DNA from: Pycnococcus provasolii
Lineage: Eukaryota; Chlorophyta; Pseudoscourfieldiophyceae; Pseudoscourfieldiales; Pycnococcaceae
DNA length: 64,000 nucleotides
Reading direction: 5' to 3'
Assembly (NCBI GenBank): GCA_938743325.2
Contig: OW568878.1
Coordinates: forward strand, 310,001-374,000
Shown: one piece after another, positions 36,928-48,600 of the stretch
How positions within the stretch are numbered: position 1 is the stretch's first letter
Layout of the letters: each line of letters opens with the position of its first letter
The notes under the pieces: generated by a model
Told to the model about the DNA's origin: nothing
Database searches by the model: none
Seen by the model: only the letters and a program-made list of their open reading frames with translations
Translations under genes and position numbers: made by a program

Positions 36928-39651
36928 ATGTCGGACTCGCAGTGGGCGAATCCCATGCCGAAGAAGGTGGTGGTGCCGGCGGCGAAGGCCACGGAAGGTG
37001 GCGCCTTCAACCGCTCCGCTTCGGCTGTTGCTAGGTCCGATGACTTCTGGGCTAACAACCCGCAGGGTGTCACCGTCGACGCGCTCTTCGGAACCCAGGG
37101 TGGCGCGGGTGATATTGGCAACGCCATCAAGCGCATGGACGTCAACGGCGACGGATATCTGAACCAGGAGGAGTTTCGCAGCGGCGTCAGTAACGCTCTC
37201 AAGACAATGCAAGACAACAAGAACCTCAAGCGCATCGCCATGCTCATGGGCGGACTACTTATCGTGACGATCTTTGCCATGTTCGGGCTGACGTTTGCCG
37301 TCGTCGAATTGTCGAAGGAGACAGCCACGGGCACGGACGGCGTCATGAAGGTGGCCGGCACTGAGACGCACGTGAAAGTGGATAACACCGACATGACCAC
37401 GGCGGGGGCGAAAATGAAAACTCGCGATACGAACAAGACGTTGGAGGTGGCGCAGTCTACCGACGAAGGCACGCTGCACAGCAACCTGCCAGACAGCTTC
37501 TTTGAGGAGCTTCGCTTCTTCCGCACCGAGACCACAAACGCGCGTCTCGTCGTTCAAGTTCAGGGCTTTATCCGCGCGAAGAACAATGATGTTTCGACCG
37601 TCACGCTCATCACGCCTATCGGCGAAATCTCGTTGATGGGAACAGCGCTCACGTTCAAGCTGACAACAACTTCGGACCACTTTAAGGAGGCTGGTTTCAG
37701 TACCGACGGTCGTCGCCTGCTCAGCCTGTACAAACTTGTCGGGCTGTTTAACAACATCGAGAACTGGGAAGGCGACGTACCAGCGGATGTTGCCAAGCCC
37801 AACTTTCCGGCGAAGTTCGAGGCGAAGTACGAAATCTACTACAAGTGCGCCATGGACCACAAAGGTTCCGACGAGCCGCACGATCGTTGCGCGGACGAGC
37901 GTCCTGCCGCACCGACTGTGACGAACATCGACGACGAGGGCGCAAACGCGCGATTCGTCAAGACGGTCACGGGCACGCTGTACTACGACAACAAGAAGGC
38001 GATTGAAATCAAGGAGATGCACCTCAGCGGAACGAAGGGGTACAAGATTGGTAAGTTCTACGACCCCAATCGTGCGACGGGGCCGAGCGGGTCGTGGTTC
38101 TTCGACCCCACAATAGCCGGAAGTCTTGGCTTCAACCCGGACGTTCCCGCGTACACGCTCACCACCATCGATGGCGAGAAGCCTGCGGTTGCATTCTGCG
38201 AGCTTTCCAAGGACAACTCGCAAGTCGACTTGGGCGAAATGATGGCAAAGCACTTCACCGGACTTGCCGCCGGCGAGAAAATGGTCCCCGCAGGTGTCGA
38301 GGGCATCGGTGGACAGACACTCATGCGTTGGAAGCTCATGGGCGACAGTTCTGTTGGCCACATGGAGTTTATCGTGCACTCGGAGACTAGTGGCACGATC
38401 AGGCGCATCACCCTCAGGCAAAACGGCGAGACTGCGGTGTACGTCTTCAAAACTTTCAGCGAGAGCCTTTCAATCGACGTCATAAGCACGCTCGCGAGGG
38501 GCAAGGATGGCATGGGACTTCCGCCTGGATGCCACGGATTCTACGATAGCACTGACGATGGCCAGAATTCTATCAACAAGCCGGCTTCGCTTGACATGGT
38601 CACCCACGACAATCCGCTCTCCGGAGGTGCGGGTGGAGACGAGAGGGAGATGAAGAGGATTCGCATGCTCATGGAAGCCCACGGCGATGAGCTTCGTGAG
38701 GTTGCGACGTATAACAATCATATACGTCGCCGACGACAGCTGCTCGGCGAGCGTCGCAAGCTCGCATCGGCAAAGAAAATTTTTGACGTCGTCATCAAGC
38801 TTCTGCAAAAAATCAATGATAAAGACTTCTTCTCTGCTGGCGGGCAGCTTCCGTCCTACGATCAGGCGGGCTTCCCATCGTACTGCCAGCCTGATATTAC
38901 AAAGGGCGGATATTTGCAGGCTTGGATGCTTTCCAAGAAATTCGGCCTTGCCTTAGGCTTCGTGACGACGAGTTACGGACGAGTTCCGTGCTCCATTGCT
39001 GTGAGCTTTTCTGCGCCGTTTCCAGTCCCTGGGGTTGTTGAGTTAGGAGGAAGCATCTCAGTCTTTGTTGGCTGGGAAACCATGGAGTTTGAGGTGGTTG
39101 GATGCATCGATCTTACCTTGTTTTCATTCTGGACTGTTCTGGAGCTTTGCGTTTTTGCCGGCAATTGCCAGAAGAAGAATAATCCATGCACAAACGTGAA
39201 TGCGTGCAATTCAGGAAGCGACACCGACAGGACGTGGTACTGGGGACTTTCGGGAGAGGTCAACATCATCTTCGCGTGGGCTAATTTATACTACAACCAC
39301 TACTTCCCGGCGGAGAAAGTCGGGCTTACTCAGGCTGTGAATCAGTTTAAGTGGTATGTCAGTGCTGGAATCAATCTTGGCTTCATTTCCATTGGAGGTG
39401 TCGTTGCCGGAAACTCCGACGATCCTCACATTTGGCTTTCGGGCGAAAACGGCGATGATGAGAAGAGCAAGCCAAAGGATGCCTCCGAAGGCTTAAGGGC
39501 CCTTGGCGCGACATGCGGTAAGAACAAGGAATGCGTTACCCGCCAGTGCTGCTGGTGCAAGTACGCGGATCATTGGGCGTGTGACACGGAATCGGACTGG
39601 GCCGATGACTGCGATGGCGAGTGGGCGAAGAGGCGCGGAGGGTGCTTTTAG
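36928..39651 (+). CDS. EF-hand/TM/large-ectodomain protein A (novel family)
   Basis: 907 aa. The first of three paralogues in this region. A motif FWANNPQGVTVDALFG (residues 41-55) precedes one EF-hand loop DVNGDGYLNQEE (71-82, all Ca ligand positions filled), a helix and a single membrane span (about 104-127) ending VVELSKE. The remaining about 770 residues should be extracellular or luminal: a beta-rich segment, a basic patch (IRRRRQLLGERRK, possibly a cleavage site), and a C-terminal Cys-rich tail (CGKNKECVTRQCCWC then more Cys, ending RRGGCF). No signal peptide; type II topology is predicted. Function unknown: Ca sensing on the inside with an outside recognition part is speculation. ATG 36928 is used; upstream codons lack ATG. 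Confidence 0.7.
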   Translation: MSDSQWANPMPKKVVVPAAKATEGGAFNRSASAVARSDDFWANNPQGVTVDALFGTQGGAGDIGNAIKRMDVNGDGYLNQEEFRSGVSNALKTMQDNKNLKRIAMLMGGLLIVTIFAMFGLTFAVVELSKETATGTDGVMKVAGTETHVKVDNTDMTTAGAKMKTRDTNKTLEVAQSTDEGTLHSNLPDSFFEELRFFRTETTNARLVVQVQGFIRAKNNDVSTVTLITPIGEISLMGTALTFKLTTTSDHFKEAGFSTDGRRLLSLYKLVGLFNNIENWEGDVPADVAKPNFPAKFEAKYEIYYKCAMDHKGSDEPHDRCADERPAAPTVTNIDDEGANARFVKTVTGTLYYDNKKAIEIKEMHLSGTKGYKIGKFYDPNRATGPSGSWFFDPTIAGSLGFNPDVPAYTLTTIDGEKPAVAFCELSKDNSQVDLGEMMAKHFTGLAAGEKMVPAGVEGIGGQTLMRWKLMGDSSVGHMEFIVHSETSGTIRRITLRQNGETAVYVFKTFSESLSIDVISTLARGKDGMGLPPGCHGFYDSTDDGQNSINKPASLDMVTHDNPLSGGAGGDEREMKRIRMLMEAHGDELREVATYNNHIRRRRQLLGERRKLASAKKIFDVVIKLLQKINDKDFFSAGGQLPSYDQAGFPSYCQPDITKGGYLQAWMLSKKFGLALGFVTTSYGRVPCSIAVSFSAPFPVPGVVELGGSISVFVGWETMEFEVVGCIDLTLFSFWTVLELCVFAGNCQKKNNPCTNVNACNSGSDTDRTWYWGLSGEVNIIFAWANLYYNHYFPAEKVGLTQAVNQFKWYVSAGINLGFISIGGVVAGNSDDPHIWLSGENGDDEKSKPKDASEGLRALGATCGKNKECVTRQCCWCKYADHWACDTESDWADDCDGEWAKRRGGCF

Positions 39652-39747
39652 AGCACACAACGAATGGGAGGTGAGGATGTGACTGCTATTTTGAAAACAA
39701 AAAATTAAAAAAAAGAATAAGTTTTTTTTGAATCCGATGCGGCACGA

Positions 39748-40131
39748 ATGGGAGAAAGGTCCGGTTCCGGTTCCGGTTCATGCGAACGAGTGTCATATCG
39801 CAACGAAGTGTACCAACACTACGCTCGCAAACGGCCTGAGAAACGAGGATATAACGGGTGGAATCATGCCGTCGAGCGATGGTATTACCAAGGCTCGTCG
39901 CGTACTGACACAGAGGGTGTTTCATATCACACCGAATATGATGAGAATAGCCTGCAGCCCTTTTCTGGCGGTGAAATTGTAGTCTTCATGTCTGACGATA
40001 AAGGAAACGTGAGAAAAAGCGCGTGTCGTTTCATTTTCAGGAATATTCTGGCGACTTTCACAGTAGGCAGATTCGACACTTGGCGGTGCGAAGGAGATTG
40101 GCTGAACGAGGATCTGTTGTGCGGAGTGTGA
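39748..40131 (+). CDS. Uncertain 127-aa ORF
   Basis: From ATG 39748: after a short Gly/Ser run it reads YRNEVYQHYARKRPEKRGYN, then WYYQG, SPFSGGE-like and VVFMSDDKGNVRKSACRFIF, which looks like real protein with strand-like segments, but I recognise no family. Codon use is less GC-biased than the neighbours. It could be a small gene, the far exon of something decayed, or chance. Confidence 0.3.
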   Translation: MGERSGSGSGSCERVSYRNEVYQHYARKRPEKRGYNGWNHAVERWYYQGSSRTDTEGVSYHTEYDENSLQPFSGGEIVVFMSDDKGNVRKSACRFIFRNILATFTVGRFDTWRCEGDWLNEDLLCGV

Positions 40132-40206
40132 AGACGTTTTTTGATGACGCAAGGTTGCTTGCCGAGTTATTGTTTTTGTAAACAAAAGCTGTTACTCTTC
40201 CGATGG

Positions 40207-40239
40207 TACTTTAAGCGTCTTCCTCAGTAGATTACAAAC
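40207..40239 (+). repeat. 33-nt motif shared with the 3' flank of EF-hand protein C
   Basis: TACTTTAAGCGTCTT, four variable bases, then AGTAGATTACAAAC. The same two blocks with the same spacing occur at 49564-49596, 55 nt after the stop of paralogue C. Probably a retained 3' UTR or processing element from the duplication. Confidence 0.75.
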
Positions 40240-40536
40240 TAGTCCTTAGTCTATCATCAAACGATCTAATGATTTAATAGCGGTGGAATGGTTTAGTTGG
40301 TTCACGATGACGATGGAGGAGGTGGTACAAATAGGAATACCTTTAGTTTTACAACAGCTCATCACGCCGGGCGTGTTTGACCGGCATGAGTGCAACGAAG
40401 ATCGCAATTTTGATTGCGATCCAATATAAACACCAATATATATTATACCCCTGCTATTGTCTATTGCAAGCATCTTCTTATTTACAATTTACAAATTGTA
40501 GCAGTAAGCGCCCGTCATGGTTTAAGGCAGTTCGCA

Positions 40537-43500
40537 TCACTCATCAAAATCTAGATTGATTACGGCCGGCGGTGGCGGCATCGGCTTGACCAGCGGCGGC
40601 GGACTCGACGCCTCCTCCGATGCTTTCTTCACAGAAGAAGAGGATGCAACTTTTCGGCTCTCTTGCCAGTCATCATCGGACGCGGTCTTGCACACGCGAA
40701 ATGCAGTGTAGGACACATGCCCACAGATAGCATGCGGGTCGCAGCATTGTCCATGCTCCGAGCAAATTTCACCATGATGAAGACAGGAGTCTCTCTCGTG
40801 GAAAATCATCACGTCGCCATCCTTGAGTGCACGCCGTGTTGTTGTTGAATTATTATCATTTCGCCTTTTTGGTGGAAATAGCGAGTCAACAATTCCCTCA
40901 TCTGTTTTATTAAGAAGTGTGTGCCGTGGGATAATGGGATTGTTAGTGACTGGTCCTTATCCGCGCGGATGGTGGTTAGTTAGTGGTAGTAGGGGTAGAC
41001 TTACACATTGGGGGTACAACAAATGGTACATTAAATTGTAGTGCATCTTGGGGGAACACAGCCTGCAAAATGTCTGGGAAGCACAAGACGTCCGTTGTAA
41101 ACGTGAGTAGAGAAGGTGGCATCAAATCGTCGAGAAATTTCGGGAAAACGCCAGTTAACGTTTTGGCAAATTCAGCAATCCCACTATCAACAAGATGTGC
41201 AGCACCGCCTACTGCCGGAAATATAAGTCCAGCCACTTTAAAGGGCCCAACTAACAAGCCTGCAGCCCCGTATGCCACAGTTGATGCCAAAAATTGAGTA
41301 AATGTCATTTTTCGTGGGGCAAGTGTTGGCGAGCCGATGGCTGAGTAAACATAGGCAGGATCGTATTTGTCCCAATTCCAATTGAAGAGTTCGAGATTTC
41401 CAATCGGAAGATCTTTCCCGAACACTTGCGTGAGTGGCGTCTTCACCATAATCTTGACAGCAGGCCACGGCAAGTTCACATACACCCCAGCTAAAGCAAA
41501 CCCACTTCCTGCGGTCTTAGCGCATTCCATAGCTGCCTTCATGTTCTCTTCGGTGTATGCAATGAATTTGTTCGGCGGTTGAATCATCATTTCCACATTA
41601 TCAAACTTTTTGATCATGTTGTTCAATGCGTTGCCGCCCCTGATTGTGGATTCAGACGCCATGACAGTATCAAATCCAATTGTGAAGGAGTTCCAAACCA
41701 TTTGGCCGTCTCCTGACAAGCAAAACGAGGCAACACAAACCCCAACTCCTAAGTTGGCATATATGGCAAGACCAAATTGCCCATGGCCCGAAACCATGCC
41801 ACGGACCATTCGCACGCCAGTCTTCTTATCACGACTTGTGTCCACTCTCGCGGCGAAAGCTCCTGTTGCTGCATCGAAAATTGCCTCAGCTTCGTACATA
41901 ACTCTGAACTCGATTGCAGCATCCTTGTTGACGGCTAGAAACTTGTAAGGCGCTCGAATATCCAATTCAAGAGTGACTTCCACAGAAACCATAGTAGTGA
42001 CTGGAATATAGCGGGAGACTCGTATTTTCGGTATTCCAATATCCCTCATTAGATCACCTGCACGCATAAACAGAAAATTTGGTAGCTCAAGAGTATAAAC
42101 GAATTCGCTGCTAAACTGGAACTTGATCGGAATTGTTTTGAACCAGAACATATTTTTCACGTCCTCCGAGCTAGGAAGCTCAAACAGCCTACGGCGATGA
42201 AGGTCCTCACTTTCACCACCCGCCGTCTCACCACCCGCCTCTTCCTGCGCACGTCTCCGGAGATTTTCAATATGGTAGATCTCGTTCGCAGTAGCAGTGA
42301 TCCGACGGTGAACGACTTGTTCTAGCACCTTATCGAATGCCTCGCGCAGTGGCCCGGTAGCATTCGGATGATGTAGGAAATCACGAAGATGGCGTCGGGC
42401 GGGCGAAGGTCGATCATTTGGCTGCTCTGCCTTTGCCTCGTCAACAATGTGTTTCAGCTCGCGACGCATCACTCTCCGTCTTGATATGTCACTTGGATTA
42501 ATCTTGGGCATGAGATTCTGAAGCTTGTTCCTCGCATTTGCACCAAGTATATCCTCGACGATGTCAAAGAATTCACCCTCCCACTCAGACCACCATGTCA
42601 CAAGTGCATTTGGAATCGTGTCTGTAAGCACGTGCAGCACCTCACGAATCACCTGCGCAATGGGGTTGTTTCTCAAAAGGCGGTCGAAGAACGCCCGAAT
42701 CCTCGCATTATCCATTTCGATTTCGTTCCATGCCACGCCCCCACAGTTCTTTTCGGCAGGCATGATCAGTTGAAAATTGTGTACGCCATCTATGCTGGAC
42801 CACGTGTAAGAGCCTGGCGTGTCACTGAATCCGAGGGGTGTGAAGCAAAAGCGTCCATCAGGATTCATTTGCACCCATTTTTCGATCTCAGCCTTGAGGT
42901 CGGGCAAGAGATCAGCAAGAGCCGTGTTGGTGAAAGCATCCTGCACAAATCTTAAAATGCTGTTAGCGACGTCATCCCAGTCGTTCGGAAGCCAGTCGAT
43001 GAAAATATCAAGGCTATTTCCGACAACGGCCAGGACGTCCGTGACAGCACTGATCAAGTCTTGGATGAAGCCGGATAGGCCGAGTGCGTCCATGAATTCA
43101 CCCAGCTTGTCAATCGCAAACATCACAACGTCTTCGCCAAAGCCGCGTCGATCGGCCAAGGCCTTTCGGCGAAACGTCTCGAGATCTTTTCCGGTTCCAT
43201 TCCCTCCGTACCTTGGGAATTTCACGCCATACGACGACGAGCCCGTCTTCTTCACCGTTGTTTTGCTGACAATGAGGCGCGGTCGACGCTTCGAGGATGT
43301 CGCAAACTCGAGCTGCGCGGTGGTCGTGTTTGACTGCATGTCCACGTCGGTGTGAGACGAATATCCGTTCACCTTGACTTTCACAAGCCCTTCCCCCGGC
43401 AGCTGCAGAGTGATCATCTGCAGCTCCGCAAGTTCGTCCCTCGTCATGGACATGATGCGCTCAGCAGATACCGCGTTATTGTTGGCTCGGAGCATGTCCG

Positions 43501-44314
43501 TGGCGATGGGCTTCGTCGCACTTGGTGTCGTGGCATTCGCCTTCTCGCCCTTGAATTTTCCCCAAGACTCTTGGTGCCTAGAGCGCAGAACGCTGTTGGT
43601 CGAGCCCTGCAGCTTGCGACGCAAGGCTCCCGTGGGTGGCGGCTTGCCTTCCGTCGTGACGAGATCGGTCGACCCCACTTGTACTGGCTTGCCGTTGTTC
43701 ATGATGGCTCCGTCTGCCGAGGCGGTGTACTCCTTCGTGAGGTAGACGGTTGCGAACGTGATGCCCACTACAGCCGCAAGAGCGAGAGCGGCGAGTCCGA
43801 CGAGCAGCCCAATCAAGAACTGGAGCTGCTTCGCCTTTTTCAGGTTTTTTACGGCAGACTTCATGGCTTGCATGAACTCCTCCTGGTTGAGGCTCTCGCT
43901 TCCGTCCTTGTCAAACTCGAGCATGAGTTTTTCAATCTTGCCGCACACGCCCTCCGTGCCTAAGAGTGCGGGGAGGTACAGTCCGTCTGGGTTTTGCTTC
44001 CAGAAGGCTTTTGCGCGCGCGTGCGCCATATTATTATTATCCACACCTTGGGCTCCACCACTTTCTTGTGGGCGCACGACGGCTCGCGTCTTCGTCCTCG
44101 TAGGACTCACTCCTTCCTCGAGTACGTATTCCGGGATCATGTCGGTAGAGTCCATCGTGTCGTGCCCTGCATGTTCGTGCGTGTTGGACTTGATGCTGCG
44201 TATGTCCTGCATCATGTTCGTTGTCTGGAAGGAGGAGTCATTGGAGTCGCCCCCCCACGCTTGCACGGAACCCCGGCCGGAAGCGGCCCCCCGAACATTA
44301 ACGTTCGTGGCCAT
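40537..44314 (-). CDS. EF-hand/TM/large-ectodomain protein B, two exons
   Basis: 1240 aa from exons 44314-41005 and 40949-40537 (spliced length is a multiple of three). N-terminal motif FWKQNPDGLYLPALLG, EF-hand loop DKDGSESLNQEE (residues 135-146), membrane span about 164-190 ending ATVYLTKE, then a roughly 1050-residue ectodomain. That part shares with C a module reading MRDIGIPKIRVSRYIPV and DIRAPYKFLAVNKDAAIEFR, and has several basic RRR(R/K) sites. Exon 2 supplies a six-Cys tail, C-x6-C-x5-CC-x5-C-x10-C, knottin-like in spacing, then a Ser/Pro-rich end. Without splicing the protein would stop shortly after the intron start and lose this tail. Start ATG 44314; function unknown. Confidence 0.72.
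40950..41004 (-). other. 55-nt spliceosomal intron in EF-hand protein B
   Basis: On the minus strand it begins GTAAGT (41004-40999), contains CACTAACTAAC (branch-point-like) and ends GACCAG (40955-40950). The phase is right: ATG T|TC joins to give Phe and opens the exon-2 frame through to the Cys-rich tail; the alternative AG five bases earlier would give a stop codon. Confidence 0.8.
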
Positions 44315-45678
44315 CACTTAAGGCCACTCGAGCAACGCTTAAGGCTTCTTAAGGCGCGTACAATGTAAATGTAAGGTGCAACAAATGAGTGAGGAGGCCG
44401 TGCGTGCAACGTACAGGTATGTGTGCCCCGGCCGGAGGGGGAGACAAATACACGTTGCTGGCCCGGTTGGGACCCACCCGGTTTCCGCACGAGACAAGCT
44501 GTGAGGCGAAACCACTCACATTCACTCAGGGAGGTGTGACTCATCATGCGGCTTAAGGGCAGATCAAGGCCCAACTCAACTCAACACCCCCCCCAACGCG
44601 GCCTGCCTGCCAACAAGGCCACAACAAGGGGCCACCACCACCACCACAACACTCACAACACAAGGGGAACAACAAGCTGCTTGCCAGTGGAAAGCTGCAA
44701 GGAGGAGGACGAGGAGAGCGGCGAGGAGCGGCGAGGAGCGGCGATCACACGGGGTGGTGGCACACGATGGGTGTCGACAACAAGACGTCATCCTGACTGT
44801 ACCTGACTGTACCTGTACCAAGTGGTACGGGGAGAAGGACCTGGCACGTGGTCATGGAGTATCTGGGGAGGATCTGAATAGTATCTGACAAATACTACTA
44901 TAATACTGTAGGGGCACTTTAAAGGCATCGTCCGAGGCACTTTGCATTATACAGTAAGTCGGGGCTCTAGAGGTAAAGGTTTACCTTCCTACCGTATTAA
45001 TACCCGGGTAAGTACTGTACCCATAACTTAAATACCGAGAACAACAAAGGGACATGTAGTGGTACAGTCAGATAAATAAACAGTCAGATTAATGTCGCGA
45101 ACAAGGAGGCACCCAATCACCCTTTTAAAGGTACCCGTATTATCGTGTTCTCGCAGTGCATGCAAGCTGTATCTCGTTGGTTGGTGAGGCCACGTGCCCT
45201 TCCGTTCTCTGCGAGCGTCCTCCTGTGACTCGGCCTGCTGTTTCACTCTGGACACCGTTTATAGCTCCACGGGTATTGAATTGGTCGACCTTAAGAAGCC
45301 TTTCCTATTTCCTAACCTTACAGTTTAGTGACTTTCCCTCCCTTATAATTAGGACACGTCACTTTACTTTCGTCGCACTCCCTTTGCGTCGTCCCTTCGT
45401 TCCCTCTCTGGACAACCTTCATCACGGCTGCTTAAGGAGGAGCGTCTCTGCTGTGATCAATCTCGGTCTTGGCTCTCATCAGTTGGCCTCAGCTCTAGCT
45501 CACTCACTCACTGACACTACCTGTTGTGTGTGGTGTCTCAGAGAGAGCAAGCAGCGGTTCACGTCGCGGTTTCAGTCTGTGTGTGCGTGCGGATCCTCAA
45601 CGGGTCAACGGACGGAGCGGGTCCCCGAGTGAGTTCGATTGTTTTGCTGCTCGAACGAATTCGCCTTAAAAAGTTATT
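44315..45678. promoter_or_regulatory. Divergent intergenic region between EF-hand proteins B and C
   Basis: 1.36 kb from which both paralogues are transcribed outwards. It shows ACCACCACA and GAGGAGCGGC short repeats (about 44628-44745) and AT-richer sequence at 44880-45100, possibly the core promoters. Several frames are open in 45150-45650 but none looks like protein. An inverted gene pair sharing this region suggests B and C may be co-regulated. Confidence 0.5.
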
Positions 45679-48600
45679 ATGGCCACGTTCATACGTTCGC
45701 TCGCCATTTGGAAGACCCATGCGAGGACCGAGGACCGAGGCCGAGGGACCCGCGAACCGTCCTCGGGCGACACGCGAACCGACGAATTCTGGAGGCGCAA
45801 CCCGAAGGGAATCGACGTCGTGGGGCTCCTCGCGGATGAACCCAGCACGTCCGAACTTGCGGCAACCATCCGCGCGATCGACTCGTCGGGAGACGGGTAC
45901 CTCTCGGCCGCAGAGTTTCAAGAAGGAATGAATAAGCTCGTCGACACGCGGGAACTCGTCAAGAAAAATACCAAAATCGCACTCGCACTCGTTGCTGCGC
46001 TCTTGCTCTTGCTCGCTGCCATTGGGGGACTCATGTTCGTCGTCGTCGAGCTCTCCAAAGAAGTTAAGGTGGGTGACGACAACGTCATGCGTGCCTCCGG
46101 AAGCAACAAGGCTGCTCGCATGGCAAGTGATGCGTTTTCTGTCGGAGAGGATGGGTACGACAGCCGGCTCAAGGTGCGCGGTGCTAGCAGTTCTTCCACC
46201 AAGGATAAGGAGGCTGTTCCTGCAAGGAGAGCTGTTGTGGGTGCCGACACAGGCACAGGCACTGTCATGACTGAAGTCAACCACAAAAACGATAAGCGCA
46301 TCAAAACGGCTGACTTGTTCGACATGTCCCCGGAAGCACTTTCGGACGTTAAGCGAGTCACGGTGCCATTTGGGGACACGCTCAGTAGCATCGCAGTGTC
46401 TGGTGGCGTGCAGACGAGCCAGTTGACGTCAATCCAGAAAGGCGGCATCACATTAAAGGTGATGTCATTCTACACCGAGGACCCGATCTACACGCGTCTC
46501 GTCGTCACGAGGGTGGACGCGAAAGCGTCGCCTGGCAATGCGACGGAAAAGGATATTATAAAGTGTCAGATGTATCGGCTCACTGACGAGGCGTACGAGG
46601 CGGTCTTTGAAGGAGCATATGCCCCGACGCCGGCGAATTTCGACAGCAACCTGAACGATAAGCTTGAGGAGTACAAGCAGGGACAAACAGGTTCGCGCCG
46701 TCATCTCCTAGACGCCATTCACTCGCCGACCGACGAAATGCGCGAAGTGATGGAAAAGAGCGGCCACTCTCGAAACCTCCTGTTTTGGGGCTTTATCGTG
46801 GCTATCTTCACTCCGCCGCCGCCGCCCGTGCCGTCATGCGACTGGTGGTGCCAAGAGCAGAGGAAGTGGAGTCAAGCGGCCGAGGAGGAGGTCAATAAAG
46901 TGGTGGAAGTGGTTGAGAAAGTGGTGGAAGTGGTGGTTGAAGTGGTTGAGACTGTCGCCGATGCCTTGGGCATTGAAATCAACTTCATCGGTGATGCGAT
47001 AAACGTCCTGCTCGACGGGAAAAGCGTGAGTGAGGTTACCGCTGATCTGAAGAATCAAGTGCTTGGATTTTTCGACGACATCTTGGGAACGCTCAACGAC
47101 TTCATTGATTGGCTGCCATTTGACATATTCGACATTCCAGGTGAAATTGAGAGATTTCTCCATGGTATCGGGTCTGAGTTCGTAGGTACCATGGGAAATC
47201 TCATGAAAAACATCTTGGGTGACATGAAGGAATGGTTTTACATTGAGGGGGACCGTTTCTGCCTTGGGCGGTCTGCCGCATCAGCTGGAAACATGGTTTA
47301 CGAAGAAGATGGTTGGAAAGCACAATTCGTCATGCCAGCGACTGAAAATTGCGTCGGTGTGCTTTGGAGCGGGGTAAAGATGGACTTTGATCGAATCACG
47401 GGGTGCTTCAAGACTATTCTCAACGACAATCCGATTACCGAGTTTGTTGCAGAGGTATTGAATGAGATGTTGAAAGCTATGCCAGACTCTCTCATCAAAA
47501 TGCTGGATGACATCGAAAACCAGATTCTCGAACTTGTGAGAGACATTTTTGGTGATGGTGCTCGCGACTTTGTCAAACAAGTATTTGACATTGTTGACAT
47601 TGGCACGAATGAGATCAAAAATACAGCAGGCAAAAGGCTTCTGTCGGACGGGACAATGCGCCGCGACCTCCTTGACGCATTTGACAAACTACCCAAGGAG
47701 GGCAAACCGCAGCACATTCGAAAGGTGCTTCTGCACCCGACAGCCACGCCGCACGAGCGCCGCACCTTGGAGGAAATTCTTCAAAATGTTACGCACCGGA
47801 GAATCGCTGCTACAATGCACAAGCTGTATGGAGCAAAGCCGGAGATTCACGAAACGGCGGTGAAAAGCGCATCGTCGTCGGACATTCACCGAAGAGATTT
47901 GCTGCTATTTTCCAAGCAAGATATTCGCAATCTGGCGTGGTTCAAGTCGATACCCTTTAAACTCTCGCTTGCCGCGGAAGTAGTGCTGTCTAAGACATTC
48001 GATATCCTCATCGAAGAGAGCGGCGATGTTATGAGGGATATTGGCGTTCCAGTCATTACCTATGCAGGCGAGATTCCAGTTTTCACGTGTATATCCATCA
48101 AACTTGGCATTCGTCTTCAGTTCAAGGCTCCATACGAATTTGTGATGATGGCGCTTAACACTGGTATAGAATTTCGATTCAAGACGAATTTTGACATGCA
48201 AGTTGACGTTGCTACAGGTGCCATCATGTCCACATTCGACACATCCAAGGACGGGCGCACGGGTGTCCGACTGATTGGTGATACATTGGTAGGACATGCA
48301 TATGCTGGCTTCCAGATTGAGCTCGGGTTGGACGTCGGCGTTTGCTTGGCGACTTTTTGCTTCGACCTCTCGATGAACTACACGCAAGATGTACTGGGAA
48401 TGGGATATGACTTCGTTATGGATCCTGGGAATACTGAAATAATCGAAAACTACGAGAGGAGGGACCTGCAAGATAATACCACGGCTGAGACCACGACTGA
48501 GACCACCACTAACACGGCTGAGACCACGGCTACGACCACGGCTACGACCACGGCTACGACCACGGCTACGACCACGGCTGATACCACCACCACCACCACC

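Larger units (their letters stand above)
39652..40536. other. Gap between EF-hand proteins A and B
   Basis: It contains the uncertain small ORF (39748-40131) and the 33-nt motif shared with 49564-49596. The rest is AT-richer than the neighbours; no other gene is seen. Confidence 0.5.

Noticed and set aside
37255-38421. 388-aa minus-strand frame opposite EF-hand protein A
   Set aside because: Antisense shadow; the plus frame has the EF-hand and paralogue similarity.
45150-45650. Open frames in the leader of EF-hand protein C
   Set aside because: Composition does not look like protein and none aligns with the paralogues.
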